Source: Semisulcospira habei
Lineage: Eukaryota > Mollusca > Gastropoda > Semisulcospiridae
Length of the DNA: 64,000 bases
Assembly: GCA_036245525.1 (NCBI GenBank)
Contig: BTPG01000003.1
Coordinates: 134,259,124 to 134,323,123 of the forward strand
Direction of reading: 5' to 3'
A program made the position numbers and the translations under genes. Position 1 is the first letter of the stretch; each line of letters begins with the position of its first letter. The notes under the pieces are model-generated. The model ran no database searches and was not told the DNA's origin. It was given only the letters and a program-made list of their open reading frames with translations. Below are positions 1 through 11,398 of the stretch, piece by piece.

Positions 1-462
1 ATTTTTATAAAAGCATTTTACACACATTTGCCAGCCTCTTGTGACCCTTGACCTTTCCAAGTAGTCATCCAAATTAGTATGCATAGATAGATCTTACCAT
101 CAGGTATCTCTGTACCAAATTTGGGGTTGAAGTTGTGAATAATATTTGAGAAAAAAACATCTTTTGTTTAAATATGACTATTTTAGACCTATTTCCTGAG
201 CTCTCGTGACCCTTGACCTTTCTGAGGGATCAACCACATTAGTGTGCATAGAAAGGTCTTCCCATCAGGTACCTCTGTAGCAAGTTTGGGTTTAAAGTTG
301 TGAATAGTATTTGAGAAAAAAAAAAACATGTTTTGTCAAAATATGGCTATTTCGGACCTTTTTCCTGAGCCCTTGTGATCCTTGACCTTACAGAGGGGTC
401 ATCCAAATTAGTATGCATAGACAGGCTTTACCATTAGGTATCTTTGTACCAAATTTGAGTTT
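1..462. repeat. 165-bp tandem repeat array, left part
   Basis: Successive units are anchored by GTGACCCTTGACCTTTC at about 41, 206 and 375, a period near 165 bp. Each unit also carries a CAAATTAGTATGCATAG block, a CTTACCATCAGGTATCT block and a run of A after TATTTGAGAAAA. The array resumes after an inserted LINE fragment at 1215. Degenerate copies lie at 21930-22210 (same strand) and about 2540-2660 (opposite strand), so this is both a tandem and a dispersed family. No coding potential is seen. Confidence 0.85.
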
Positions 463-1214
463 AGTTATTGGGATTTAACGCCGAGCAGGCGACTAAGGCC
501 ATATCACGGCGGGATGGGTAAAAATCTGGTCAGCCAGACTAAAAGCAAGGTCGTAATATATCTTCCAAATATGTCAGGCTAAAATGTCGCACAAGTCTTT
601 AAAAGAAACGTCTACAGACTATCAAAAAGGGCAGAATAAAGAAATTCACATAGTCTATGAATGCTCAGATCTTGTTAAAAAATATTGCATTCTCTCAAGA
701 AATTGAAGATTTTGTCCGGGGAAACATCCCGGAACAAAACCTTCAAGGAGTCTGCTGTGAAGTGGTTATATCTCGTGTCAATTAGATCAGCACAATACAG
801 CAAAAAGTGTTGAACAGAAAACTGCTCGTCACAGGCAAAACACCATGGATGCTCATCCTGTTTAAGTAAGTAAGAGTGCGTAACATACGTGTGCCGATGT
901 GGAGCCCAGTAAGGACAGTCTCCTCACGGCGGCTGCCGCAGCGGTAAGGTCGACTGTCGGACACAGTAGGAAGAGCTTCATGCAGCTCGTTTGCTTCCTC
1001 TTTGTCCCACTCGGACTGCCATTCGCGGGCTATGTACGCACGAATCACAGGTTTAAAATCACTATAAACAGGGTCATTGCGGGCACTGTAGGCAGCAGAA
1101 TCTGCGATCCTGTTGCCTTCGATGCCCACATGCCCCGGGACCCAAATAAAAATGATGTCATAATATTCCTTCATCAAGTCCGCGTAGAGCTATCTAATCT
1201 GCACCAGCAGTGGG
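463..1214 (-). mobile_element. 5'-truncated RNase-H LINE, 3' end
   Basis: The fragment holds the end of the last ORF (RNase H) and about 310 bp of 3' UTR, read on the minus strand. The UTR ends in a motif whose plus-strand form is TTTAACGCCGAGCAGGCG followed by ACTAAGGCCAT. It sits inside a 165-bp repeat unit. The flanks at 444-462 and 1215-1233 are near-identical 19-mers starting TTGTACCAA, which I read as a diverged target-site duplication. Truncation at the 5' end is typical of target-primed reverse transcription. The same UTR recurs at 17105-17390. Confidence 0.8.
782..1177 (-). pseudogene. RNase H C-terminal fragment of a LINE polyprotein
   Basis: About 131 codons. The segment WVPGHVGIEGNRIADSAA is the last RNase H motif (the catalytic Asp in the NRIAD context) of LINE-encoded RNase H. 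Downstream the frame has a typical post-RNase H region with scattered Cys and Arg but no complete zinc knuckle. The nominal start is only where the reading frame opens; the true protein would extend upstream past the truncation. It cannot be autonomous. The family resembles the longer copy at 17.6-21.9 kb. Confidence 0.8.
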
Positions 1215-1680
1215 TTGTACCAAGTTTGATTTTGAAGTTATGAATAGTATTTGAGAAAAAGCATCTTTCGTCCAAATATGGCTATTTTTCACCTATTTCC
1301 TGAGCTCTTGTGACCCTTGACCTTTCAGAGGGTCAACGAAATTAGTACGTATAGAAAGATCTTACCATCAGGTATTTTTTTTATCAAGTTTGGGTTTGAA
1401 GTTGTGAATAGTATTTGAGAAAAAATAAATTATGTCAAAATATAGCTATTTTTAACATATTTCCTGATCCCCTGTGACCTTGACCTTGTGAAAGGTCACT
1501 CAAATTGGTATGTTTAGAAAGGTCTTACCCACAAAGTATCCTTGGGCCAAGTTTGAAGACCGTGGCTAGAATATTCTCCGGGAAAATGCCAACGTTAAAG
1601 TTACCACGGACGAGGGCGGACGGACGACAGACGGACGACCACTGGCCCAAAACATAAACTCACTTTTGCTTCGCACGTGA
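1215..1680. repeat. 165-bp tandem repeat array, right part
   Basis: Continuation of the array after the LINE insertion, with anchors at about 1310 and 1474. It decays into a GACGGACG-rich stretch near 1610-1650. The period is preserved if the 752-bp insertion is removed. Confidence 0.8.
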
Positions 1681-1689
1681 GCCAAAACC

Positions 1690-1832
1690 CCAGCTGTCCC
1701 TGGAACATGGATTCAAAATGGTGTCAGCAAGAGGCATAGATCCTCATGAGCCCCCGGAACTGCGGGGGCTCATGAGGATCTATAGCGCTTGCAGCTGGGT
1801 GGTGTTCACATTTTCTTGGCACTGAACGGGTT
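1690..1832 (-). mobile_element. Palindromic foldback MITE
   Basis: A hairpin with 30-nt arms at 1727-1756 and 1763-1792 and a 6-nt loop. The left arm is intact and the right arm has three mismatches near its end. It is a sibling of the perfect hairpin at 60041-60106. The flanks match in the opposite orientation: 1705-1727 matches the complement of 60106-60135, and 1793-1832 matches the complement of 59998-60040. This supports a MITE of roughly 140 bp with a TTAACCC-like terminus, as in piggyBac-type MITEs. No ORF. Confidence 0.65.
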
Positions 1833-2125
1833 ATGTCCCTCCGCATGACATGGATCCTCCATACCACAGGGAGGCAAATCGCCACACAAGACAGACAACA
1901 CAGGGGATGAAGGTACACAACACGCCGAGTAGGGGATTAAGACAAGCTGGGCCCGACTGCAAGGCTGGCTTCCATCTAGCCAAAAACTGCAACAGAACAT
2001 ACAGTGTTAAATTAACACTCTAGGGCAAGCAGTCACAGGTACTGTAAACAGTACAATCGCACACTGCTGTCAACTGCACAATTACACACACTGTAAACAG
2101 TACAAATTACAAGCGCACTGTAAGC

Positions 2126-2126
<1 letters not shown>

Positions 2127-2204
<78 letters not shown>

Positions 2205-2210
2205 ACACAA
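2127..2210. repeat. (CA)n microsatellite
   Basis: About 80 bp of CA dinucleotides with one TA interruption near the right end. Long open frames over it are artefacts of the repeat. Confidence 0.98.
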
Positions 2211-2355
2211 AGAAAATAAAGACATGTTTAACATCGCGTTTATCCCTTCCCTGACACTGATCGTGTTGCTGAAGAAAGAAATTAACAAATACAGAAAATC
2301 CGAACACGTGGACGCCCCCCGCTTCTCTCCCCCCACCCCCCACCGCGCCCCCCCC

Positions 2356-2423
2356 CCCAAAAAAAAAAAAAAAAATAATAATAAAATAAAAAATAAAATA
2401 AAAATAAAAATAAAATAAAATAA

Positions 2424-2454
<31 letters not shown>

Positions 2455-2530
2455 ATACAAAATAGTAGTAGTCCCCTCACAAAGGTCAAGGGCCACGGGG
2501 TGGGGGTGGGGGGGGGGGGGCGGGGGGGGG
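2356..2530. repeat. A-rich, (AAAT)n and poly-G low-complexity tract
   Basis: C-run, then poly-A, then AATA/AAATA repeats to about 2457, then a G-rich run at 2500-2530. The A-rich part may be the tail of an element whose body I cannot identify. Confidence 0.9.
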
Positions 2531-2539
2531 GATTGCAAA

Positions 2540-2700
2540 AAAGGTGTAAATAGCCATATTTGGACAAAAACTTTTTTTTTCTTCTCGCAAGTACTATTTT
2601 CAACTTCTACTCCAAACTTGGTAAGGCCTTTGTATGCATACTACTTTAGATGAAGACTCCGAAAGTCACAGGAGGTTGGCAAGGTCACAGGATGTCCGCA
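2540..2700 (-). repeat. Inverted degenerate copy of the 165-bp repeat
   Basis: On the minus strand the sequence carries CAAATATGGCTATTTACACC and the AACTTCTACTCCAAACTTGG complement seen in the array at 1-1680. One unit, strongly diverged. Confidence 0.6.
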
Positions 2701-3437
2701 AGCGTACAATTGTAGTTTTCATAAAAGTTTAAAAAATTTTTAAATCAAATTTTGCATAAAGGTAGCTGATGGTAACACTTTCTATGCATACTAATTTAGT
2801 TGACTCCTTACTAAGGACAAAGAGGGTTGACAGATTTGTGAAAAATGCATACATTTTTAAGAAAACTCATATTTGACTGGTACAAAATTTGATTAACAAA
2901 ATTCAAGGTATGGTGTACAAATAAAATTAAACTTTTAAAACAGAAGTAAAACAAACACATCAAAAGAGAACTTTCACATCAGTATGTTACTTGTGACAAA
3001 AGCTGACTGGTCACGTGTCACAAGTAACATGTGATACCCAACAAACCTGGATCAAAGAAAATACTTAGAACTCATTGGAATGGATTCATTGTGCGCTACT
3101 GAAACAAACTGACACAAAAGTGTCTGCAGTGTACATCAACATGTGAGCAAGACAATCATGAGCAGAGATAGTACAGCAATGTCACATGTGACTCATTTGA
3201 GCAGTGACACTAAAGTTAGTTTATGTTTGTCACAGGAAACACAGCATGTCTCAACTTGCTGGATTTCGTTTTTAAAAAGTATTTGATTTATCTTTTAACT
3301 GTTATAAAAAGGGCATTAAGTTATTCACGTTACAAAATTTCTCACAGTGGCAGAAAACTGGGTGAGGAATGACAGCTGCTTATGTTTCCTGTGACTACAA
3401 AACTTCAATAGCATCACCAGCACAACCACCACTACCA

Positions 3438-3515
3438 CAGGGGAGCTGGGTGGCTCTGTGGTAGAGCGTTTGACTCTGGTCTGAAAGGTTGTGGGTTCGA
3501 ACCTAGCTGGGGTAA
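3438..3515 (+). repeat. tRNA-like SINE head
   Basis: An A-box-like stretch (TGGCTCTGTGGTAGAGCG) and a B-box-like stretch (GGGTTCGAACCT) are spaced as in a tRNA-derived Pol III promoter. The cloverleaf is not well closed and no tRNA 3' end follows, so a SINE head is more likely than a tRNA gene. The SINE body and tail are not clear. Confidence 0.55.
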
Positions 3516-3519
3516 AAAT

Positions 3520-4870
3520 TTGTACAGACCTCTTTACGTTTAATGTTTTAACCACTACCAGAACAAGAAAAAAAAGGCACAAGTTGAATTTGCTTTGAAT
3601 TTTATTTTATGATTTAAAAAGGTCTTTTCTACTGTATGTTTCAATGGTAGACTGATGAAGACCACAAGATACAGGAAGAAAGTACCTTGTAAGTAAATCA
3701 CGATAACTGTGAAAACAGCTAATTGTCACCAAATATTAACCACATACTCCAATGCTCCATAAGCCTGTCCTGGGTACCGTGCATCCCCCCCCCTTACCCC
3801 CCCCCCCCCCTTCCCAGTACTCAGTAAGATTGGTTTTAAAGAGTACCTTATTATGTCATAAGAAGTTTAAGCCATGTTCTCCTACAATCCTCAAGAACAC
3901 AATAGAGATATAGCCGATGGCGCAAGGGTACCCCCATTTACGCTCTTCGCGGATGCAAAAATTAGGTCGAGAAACATTTTCCTCAAAAGGAATCAGAATT
4001 CATTCCAGAAGCCCAAATCAGGCAATATTATGTTAAGGCACACCTTTTGCGTCCTCTGCTAAAAAGCAGAATGAAGAATATTGAATCACTGGCTCACAGT
4101 GAAGGTATTTGTGCACCCAGTAAACGGCCATTTCCGTGAAATCGCAAATACAAAACCCACAAAAATAATGTTTCAGATGCCTTCACACATTTTCTATAGC
4201 ACTGGCAGTCCATTTTCAGGCTTACATCATTAAAACAGGATGTCACAATACTTATAAACTTGACTATGTGATGCTGTGGTTACTGTGAGTGCCACAGTGG
4301 TTGATTTTGTATCCCTACCCCCAAGTTGTAAAAATACACAAAATTAATTAGAAAATTACTAAAGTTATTCCATTTCATTTTGATCTCTCTTTAACTATTA
4401 ACTTTCAATAATGTGAGCATAAAGTGCAAGAAAATAAAGAAAGGCGGCATCTTTTACGGTACGTTTGAGGTGAATGATACCTTTTTCCAATTTTAAATTT
4501 ACGAACTGGGGAACGTACGTTGTTTCCGATGCCCTCAGAAATTTTGTATACAACTGATGGGTCTTTTTAAATAGGTTTAATTGGTTAGGATATAGTACCA
4601 CAGTTACTAACCAACCTGAGGTTATGATGCTGTAATACATTTAGGGGCCACAGTGGTTGAATCTGCTGCCCTATTGCCATTTTACCAGTATGCAAAGGAA
4701 CGCAAAATGATCATAAAAAATGGCTTACGTCATACTCCTCTGTTTAATTTTTTTTCTGCCAGTTTTCTTAACAAAATATGCATATTGAGCATACAAATTT
4801 GTGATCATTTCATTAGTTTCAATGTGTCCCATCAATTTAATCGTAATTCGTTTTAGTTGAGGCATAAAAA
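3520..4870. other. No gene seen; AT-rich with weak internal duplication
   Basis: A C-rich run lies at about 3786-3812. Two related segments around 4293-4340 and 4645-4690 share GCCACAGTGGTTGA and following text, suggesting an old local duplication of about 350 bp. No convincing reading frame or RNA gene. Confidence 0.5.
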
Positions 4871-4879
4871 GGGGGAAAA

Positions 4880-6070
4880 CGTCTGTAAAAAGGGGCTGCC
4901 ACTGAAGCTTTTACCGTCTGTACATTCAGCAGTCTTGTCAAACTCGGGAAAGGTGTACCTGATGGTGTTCTTGGTCTGCATTAATGACATCAGTACAGCA
5001 GTACCAAGGTTCGTCTCGAACATCCTCCATGTGGATGACTTTGTAGTGTTGAGCATAAAGAAATAGCATCCTGCAGAATCCAGGATGCTGCCAATAGATT
5101 CAGCAGCTGGACTGAAAGATGGCCACTCAAACTAAGCTAGACCGTCTCTTTCAATCAGATGAAAGAGGTCACCTTGAACTGGAAATCTTCCAGTACCAAA
5201 GACAGACAGGCCAACTTTACTGGCAACAAATAAATTATTGGATTCACGTGGAGGCCTCACATCGAAGCCATGGAAGCTAGAGCTGCGGAAAAAGTGTCTG
5301 ATGAAGAAACTGGTGGGGGTCAACATTGGTGCAAATTACATTATCCTGGCGCAAGCGAACACCAGATCGGTCAGACCAGTAGTGCGGTACCAAGATACTT
5401 CGACAACATGAAACAACTGCCTGCAACACCAAAAAAAAAAAAAGCCAGGCTTGACAAGATGCAGAACATGGGTCATTCTCATGATGCAGTGACATTCTTA
5501 GAGCCATCTGGAGCACCCCAATTTAGGAAATGGAGGACATTGGAGCCACTGGAACGCAGAACAGCACACACGATGAAGAGACTTACTAAACACTGACAGC
5601 ACTGGAGACTACAGGAACAGACCAAGATCCGTCAGAAACGCTCAAGTCTGAACCGGCAACTGAAGGTCCTGCAAAGGGCTAAAACTGACGTCCTGGAACC
5701 AAGCCCACAGATGTGTGAAGAGCTCCCTTCATTTACCTGGACATCTCGAAAGAGCCTTCTAGACAACATAAACGATGTTCCAGGACTCTTTGCCAAATGT
5801 CGCGGCACTGCACAAAGCCATCTCGCTGGAGATTATGCACAAGTGCTACCCTCACAGCAGCTGTGCTCACATCTACACAGGCGGGTCCGCACAAGACGCC
5901 GTGCGGAACGAAGGAAGTGGCGTGTACATCTGTTGTGCCTTACCAACTGGCGGCAGCAGCTCCAACTATGGTACAGATCTGCATGTGCTCAACACAGCAG
6001 CGGAGCACTAGCTAGGGTAAGGCAGCAGCTTGATCCACTGATCTCCTCAGTAGGAAGCATTATTAGCGTG
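4880..6070 (+). pseudogene. Highly degraded RNase-H LINE relic
   Basis: Translation fragments in all three frames line up with the better copy at 17.6-21.9 kb. A VFLVCINDIS segment followed by HVDDFVVLS near 4960-5060 corresponds to RT motifs B-C. HIYTGGSAQDAVRNEGSGVY near 5870-5930 corresponds to the RNase H start (YTDGSA in the better copy). Many stops and frameshifts separate them. The catalytic Asp of the first RNase H motif is replaced by Gly here. This is a dead, old copy. Confidence 0.65.
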
Positions 6071-6158
6071 TAAAGTCGGGGAACAATAAGTTTCGGACTT
6101 GGCGTGTTTCACTCTAACACGCCGGACATGATTTTATGATACAGCACTGAGAAACTGT

Positions 6159-6164
6159 TTTATT
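6159..6164 (-). promoter_or_regulatory. Candidate polyadenylation signal of the EGF-TM host gene
   Basis: AATAAA on the minus strand, about 420 nt downstream of the stop codon at 6581-6583. The TTAA MITE lies between them, so it would be part of the 3' UTR. Position is compatible, but AATAAA is common in AT-rich DNA. Confidence 0.35.
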
Positions 6165-6295
6165 AAACAATCATATAGCTCGTGATAATAACATGACTAA
6201 TGGTCAGATCAAAATTGTTACGTTTTCAACACAGCCTCATTAATCCACAAGACATTTCGCATAATGTTGGTGTCCGATTTTAATAAAACAATGTA

Positions 6296-6484
6296 TTAAC
6301 CCATTCAGTCCTGACGCATTACAGCGGGAGATGGATCGATCACGATAATTCAAAGGTAGTGCCAGATTAGCTAATCTGGCACTGCCCTTGAATTATGGTC
6401 GATTCATCTCCTGCAACTGGTGCATAGCCATTAGATGACGCCTCTAAAATATGGGAAATACTGCCGTCGGGCTGAATGTATTAA
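6296..6484. mobile_element. TTAA-flanked palindromic MITE, piggyBac-like
   Basis: TTAA lies at both outer ends, 6296-6299 and 6481-6484. The terminal inverted repeats are TTAACCCATTCAGTCCTGAC and, on the complement, TTAATACATTCAGCCCGACG. Inside is a long hairpin (arms about 6324-6370 and 6371-6413) centred on ATTAGCTAAT. TTAA target duplication and a CCC-type terminus are hallmarks of piggyBac-mobilised MITEs. No transposase is encoded. Confidence 0.75.
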
Positions 6485-6580
6485 ATGTAAAATTAGAAAC
6501 CGAAGAAAAGGTTGCTTATCATGGCTGAGGCTGCTGAATAGTAAGTAACCATGGACAATTGTATCATGTGCCTCCTTGCA

Positions 6581-6840
6581 TTAGTTATTAATCTGCCCAG
6601 ACTGTTTACTCTTATCACTACTTTCTGCACTGAGTGAGCGGTTGGTGCGTGAAAATGAATCGTCGGCGCTACTTTCTACACTGGACGACGAGCTGTTGAT
6701 GGGAACTGCCTCGGAATTGTCAGCGCTGACTCCAAGTGTCATCCTCCTCCCTTCAAGATCTGTAATGGCGGGAGACGTGTTTGTTAAATCGCCGGTGTCT
6801 GGTGTATTGTCGTTCCTCCATCCGCTGTTTGTCGGCGTAC
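6581..6840 (-). CDS. Host EGF-TM gene, candidate last coding exon: Ser-rich cytoplasmic tail
   Basis: About 85 codons plus stop (TAA at 6581-6583). The exon opens after an acceptor GTGCGTGTAG at 6841-6850. Its first two bases complete a split Gly codon, so it is phase 1 and matches the transmembrane exon at 26948-27061, which ends in phase 1 with G. The peptide is polar and rich in Ser, Asp and Asn, with runs such as INSSSSSVESSADDSF, as expected of an intracellular tail with possible phosphosites. No transposon homology is evident. Further cytoplasmic exons between here and 26.9 kb cannot be excluded, because phase alone cannot prove adjacency. Function unknown. Confidence 0.55.
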
Positions 6841-7187
6841 CTACACGCACACGTACGCACACGCACAGAAAATAACAAATTGTATACAGCCAGTTTTCTT
6901 GATGCCACGATTCGTCGGGAAGGAATCATCTAAACTGACACAGGAATGCCATCTCTAATTACCACAAGGCGAGAAATGTCCTTCACTCGTGACTTACCTC
7001 AGAGAAAGAGAGAGCAGCATTGTGCGTGTGATAAACATGGCAAGCATACACTGAGTGTGTCAACGTTGTTGTTGCAATGCGTCAGTCTAGTGTGGCAGCG
7101 TGGTGCTAGTGTTTGTCACCTCTCGCTTGCAGCCCCCACCGCTAGATAGCAGCATTGAGAATAAGGAGGCTGCCCCTGCCAGTATTT

Positions 7188-7300
7188 AGACGGTAACTAC
7201 CATGACACGGTAACTCAGCACGTATTACTGACAGGCTAAACTACACGGTAACTCAGCACCTTATAACTTAAGCTGAACTTGACGGTAACTAAGCACTTTT
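7188..7300. repeat. Short imperfect tandem repeat
   Basis: Four ACGGTAACTNAGCAC-type blocks separated by 35-50 bp. A similar pair occurs near 15255-15300, so it is part of a dispersed repeat. Confidence 0.6.
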
Positions 7301-7502
7301 TAAGTCCCTTCTATTTTTTAGAAAGGACTTTTTAGGACGGGTCTCGGTGGGGCGAATTTAATAGCATGTCCATGATGTCAAAGGCGGGCAGGCTAAACCG
7401 AAGTAACAAGATAAAAACTACGTCATGTCTAGTTACGCTAACCTCGCTGCTAAACGTACATCATTGGCAGGAAGCGCCGTATGTGCGTATGTATGTATGT
7501 TA

Positions 7503-7600
7503 GGTTATTGGGGTTTAACGCCGAGCAGGCGACTAAGGCCATCTCACGGCGGGTATGCATGTATGTGTGTGCGCATGTATGTATGTATGTGTGTGCGTAT
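7503..7600. repeat. LINE/SINE tail fragment within a (GTAT)n tract
   Basis: GTTATTGGGGTTTAACGCCG and the following GAGCAGGCGACTAAGGCCAT match the 3' tail of the LINE at 463-1214. About 50 bp are present, bounded on both sides by GTAT repeats. No LINE body is attached. Confidence 0.75.
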
Positions 7601-7934
7601 GTATATAAACAAGAGAATCTCCGATATTTCTGTACATACAAGCTTGAAACTTGGTGAAATACTTTGTTAAGTGGGTGGCCAAGAGAGCCTCCGAGCATAT
7701 TGTAACTGAATGTCTCATTGAAGACATAAACAACCGTTTATAGGAAGTCGGTTGACCCAGATTAGAGTCTGTGATTTTTGTCATAATATGACATTAAATA
7801 TTATTTACTTGAACTTTTGCATATAGCTAGTTTGGAGAAATAGATTGGATGAGTTTGTTAATCAGCTTTGTATCAATTCAACTTCTTTAGTAAAAATTAA
7901 TTTTTTTCAGAAAATAATTAAAACACTAAAAAAA

Positions 7935-8310
<376 letters not shown>

Positions 8311-8397
8311 GCACACACACATCGAGGCGCTTTCAGAAGAGCATGCAGGTGACCCGTGTACTTAGTATATCATGTACTTAGGGAATGTCAAACACCA

Positions 8398-8650
8398 AAA
8401 AAACTTTACTTCTAGAGAGAAAGTCAGACAGTGGCGGTGACGTAAAAGAGCAACTCCGTCACCACGCAGACACTGACAAAATTCTCTAATTATGACGTCA
8501 TTCTCTCTCTCGCGCGCGGTTCTCTCTCTCTCAAACACAAACATACGCGCATCTCCAGAAAAAATAGATCCTCATGCGCCCTCCAGGCGAATGAGAATCT
8601 ATGCCTCTTGGACATGTTTGGAGCGCGCGCGCGTGCACGCACTAATAGTC
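8398..8650. repeat. Duplicated repeat unit, copy 2
   Basis: Second copy of the unit at 7935-8310, without the large TCTG and CA expansions: only short CT and CA runs occupy the same place. It ends with GGAGCGCGCGCGCGTGCACG, as copy 1 does. Confidence 0.8.
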
Positions 8651-8659
8651 TAGCAGCTG

Positions 8660-9850
8660 CCCTTCATAGACGATCAGCCGTTTACGAGATAGTGATTTTC
8701 TAGAGAGTAACAAAGGTTTGGGTATATCAAAATGAAGTCTACTATGAATAAAAGCAGTGCGCACTCGTTTTAAACCGCCGGAGGATGGAGACATTTTTCT
8801 CTAGCACATTTTGTTTCCAGTATGGCTGCAGACGAAACCAGGACCGTCGCGGCCATGTTTACATGGGATCAGTAGTTTACACGGGTCTCATTGTTCCTGT
8901 ATTCAGTGGTAGTATGCACTATATGTCACTTAAAAGGATTTATTTTTTAAAGTAATATTTTTACACTTAGATATATTACGAGAAGAAACAATTACGAAAA
9001 CGCTTGCCTTGAACTCAAAATTAATATCGTTTCTCAACAATAAGGTATCCCAAAATCACGTGATCAAAACATCACGTGATGCCACGACCTCCGCGGACGT
9101 GAATTTCGGTGTGCAGACGGGTTCTTTTTGATTTGTTCTACATAAACTTGTTTGTTTAAAAAAAAAGCAAACGTGTAAAGTTGCTGTGTGCATTTTTACG
9201 CCTTGATAAAGGTTTGTCACGTTTATTTCCATTCACTTTACCATCGCTTTGCCCGTTTCATTTCGACAACACAGCACCAAAACAAAACTCAACCCACAAC
9301 ACAAACGCTATCTTCAAAACCTATGCTGCATTCTGTAAAAGAAAAAGAGTGCCACACCACTTGGTTTAAACTGTCATGGCTGAGCAAAGTTTCGGAACTT
9401 GATTAATTATTTTATGCAGCAGTAACATTTATTTTAACCAGTTGCACTGACAAGCTATGTTGTGATGTGCGATCACTGCCAGTGCCAATTATGCAGTCTC
9501 AGTGATCACTGATGGTACAGTACACTTCACACTGAAAAAAAAAAAAAAACACAGCACAATGTGAACACGCTTGGAAGTTCATGCAATGCTTTGTTTAAAA
9601 TTGAACCCTATCTTGCTAGCAGTAGCCTACTGCACAAAAGAGGAACTTATTTTGCTGCTGTGTTATGTGCAGTTTGTCTGCATATAGACATTTGCAGTTC
9701 GCTGCAAGGATTCTTAGCAGCTGACATTAGCACTGACATATATATTGGGATTAAAACGAGAAAGAAAACGGAGAAAGGTGACACAGAGATGATTTAATAA
9801 ATCAGTCAAGTGATCAAATGAATGAGATATCTATGTTTTATGATAAACAG
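8660..9850. other. No gene seen; E-box pair at 9055-9080
   Basis: A short ATG-initiated frame at about 8822 (17 codons) is too short to support. Two identical ATCACGTGAT palindromes lie 16 bp apart. The rest is AT-rich and non-repetitive at the scale I can check. Confidence 0.45.
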
Positions 9851-9859
9851 CTAGTTATG

Positions 9860-9878
9860 GGGGGGGGGGGGGGGGGGG
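9860..9878. repeat. Poly-G tract
   Basis: About 19 consecutive G interrupting ordinary AT-rich sequence. Confidence 0.95.
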
Positions 9879-10999
9879 AGGAGGCACATACTTTATAATG
9901 TACACGTACTATTTCTTTCAGTGTTTCCATCACCCACTCATAACACCATTAGACTCGATGAGTTGTCATGTTTTGAGTGGTTTACAAAATACATGTACTT
10001 GTTGCTGTTACATTATCTCCTTACTGGTTTTGACATTTCGCTGTAAGATTTACAGTCCCATACTTTAAGCGTGTTCCCCCTAACGCACACAGAGGTTGAC
10101 TGTATCATTGATATGTGTGTGTAGGTAGCGTTTGGTTTTGTTTGAGGTTGCAGTTTTGGCCTCACCTTTAAGTTTGGTGCCGCTGTGCATGTGGCCACCA
10201 GTACTATTTACAGAACTGATGACTGCATGTGCAGGCTAGTTCACGGTATCAAAATGTGAACTGGGCAGCCTATTGTTTGAAGTGATCAGTGGTAGCTACA
10301 TCCATGATGTATGTGTGCATTTGGCCACTGGTACTGTTTACAAAGGTGCTGTTTACAGAACTAGTGGCTGAGTATGCATATTATTATTAATACTGTTATT
10401 GTTATCAGGTGTGGCCTTATCTCTAAGTTTTGGTGCCCCTGTGCATGAGGCCAACAGTACTTTTCACAGAACTGATGGCTGCATGTGCAGTGTGGTTAAC
10501 TGTACACATGAAATTTGTAGGTGGGCAACTAAAATACAGGCAGTCAATACAAGCCACTTGCTTGACCTGAAGTCTCTATATATAGATTTTACAGTCCACT
10601 AATGCCCATCAGTATACAATTGTGCATGTCTTTTGTGGGTGTTCTGTGGTTTATGTGGTCTGGGGTTGAAAGTGGGGCGGTATGGCACCTATTACCATGT
10701 ATGTACAAAACCTACATTACAAACAAACATAAATTAATAATTTTAATAAATAGTTATTTGGGTTTAACGCTGCGCGGTAGACTACGGCCATCTCTCACGG
10801 CAGTTAAATAAATAAGATAAAGTAAGTCAAAGATACCTGGGACATAAGAATGCTAAGTAAAGTATAGATTATGATCATGCACAGATGTACATTGGTGGAT
10901 GTTCTGCGGTTTTGTGTGTGTAACTGGATTGGGGTTGGGAGCGAGGGATACTGCACCTATTACCATGTACGTGTATAAGACATAAGACATTTATTCACC

Positions 11000-11398
11000 A
11001 AGTCAAACGTTACAATGATTTTTGTGTGGCATGGCGACAGTAAAATATGTCCTCACTTGTAGGGCATTCATCATGTCATACACTTAGTTGGCGATCATCC
11101 TATATACAGCACTAAAAGATAGATAAACACAATATTAAACACAAATCAGTCATATGTCACAAATCATGGAATCACGTTGTTCCGTGCATGGTGATGTATT
11201 GAGGACAGCTTCTGGGAAAAAAATGCATCTGAATCGAGAGGTTCTGGCTTTAAAAGCACGAAACCGCCGGCCAGAGGGCAGAAGCTCGAAGAGATGATTG
11301 GCTGGGTGTGACAGATCTGACAGAATAGTACTGGTGGCCACATGCACAGGGGCACCATGGTGTATGTTCTTGAGCTGTATGCTGATGTGTATGTACAA
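11000..11398 (-). pseudogene. LINE C-terminal relic (LPSGRR type)
   Basis: The minus-strand translation contains LFELLPSGRRFRAFKARTSR followed by an FFPEAV block. This is the conserved C-terminal region of a CR1/Rex-like LINE polyprotein, beyond the RT domain. Same class as the relic at 41500-42470. Only the last 80 or so codons are recognisable, and no catalytic motif is present. Confidence 0.65.

Noticed and set aside
2082..2603. 173-codon minus-strand ORF
   Set aside because: Made of CA microsatellite, A/T-rich and poly-G sequence; composition is purely repetitive.
3438..3515. Functional tRNA gene
   Set aside because: Only A- and B-box-like text is present; acceptor stem pairing is poor.
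5290..5320. Hammerhead ribozyme core (CTGATGA followed by GAAA)
   Set aside because: Stem regions around the core do not pair; chance match.
8822..8872. First exon starting ATGGCTGCAGACGAAACC
   Set aside because: Only 17 codons before a stop and no consensus donor nearby.
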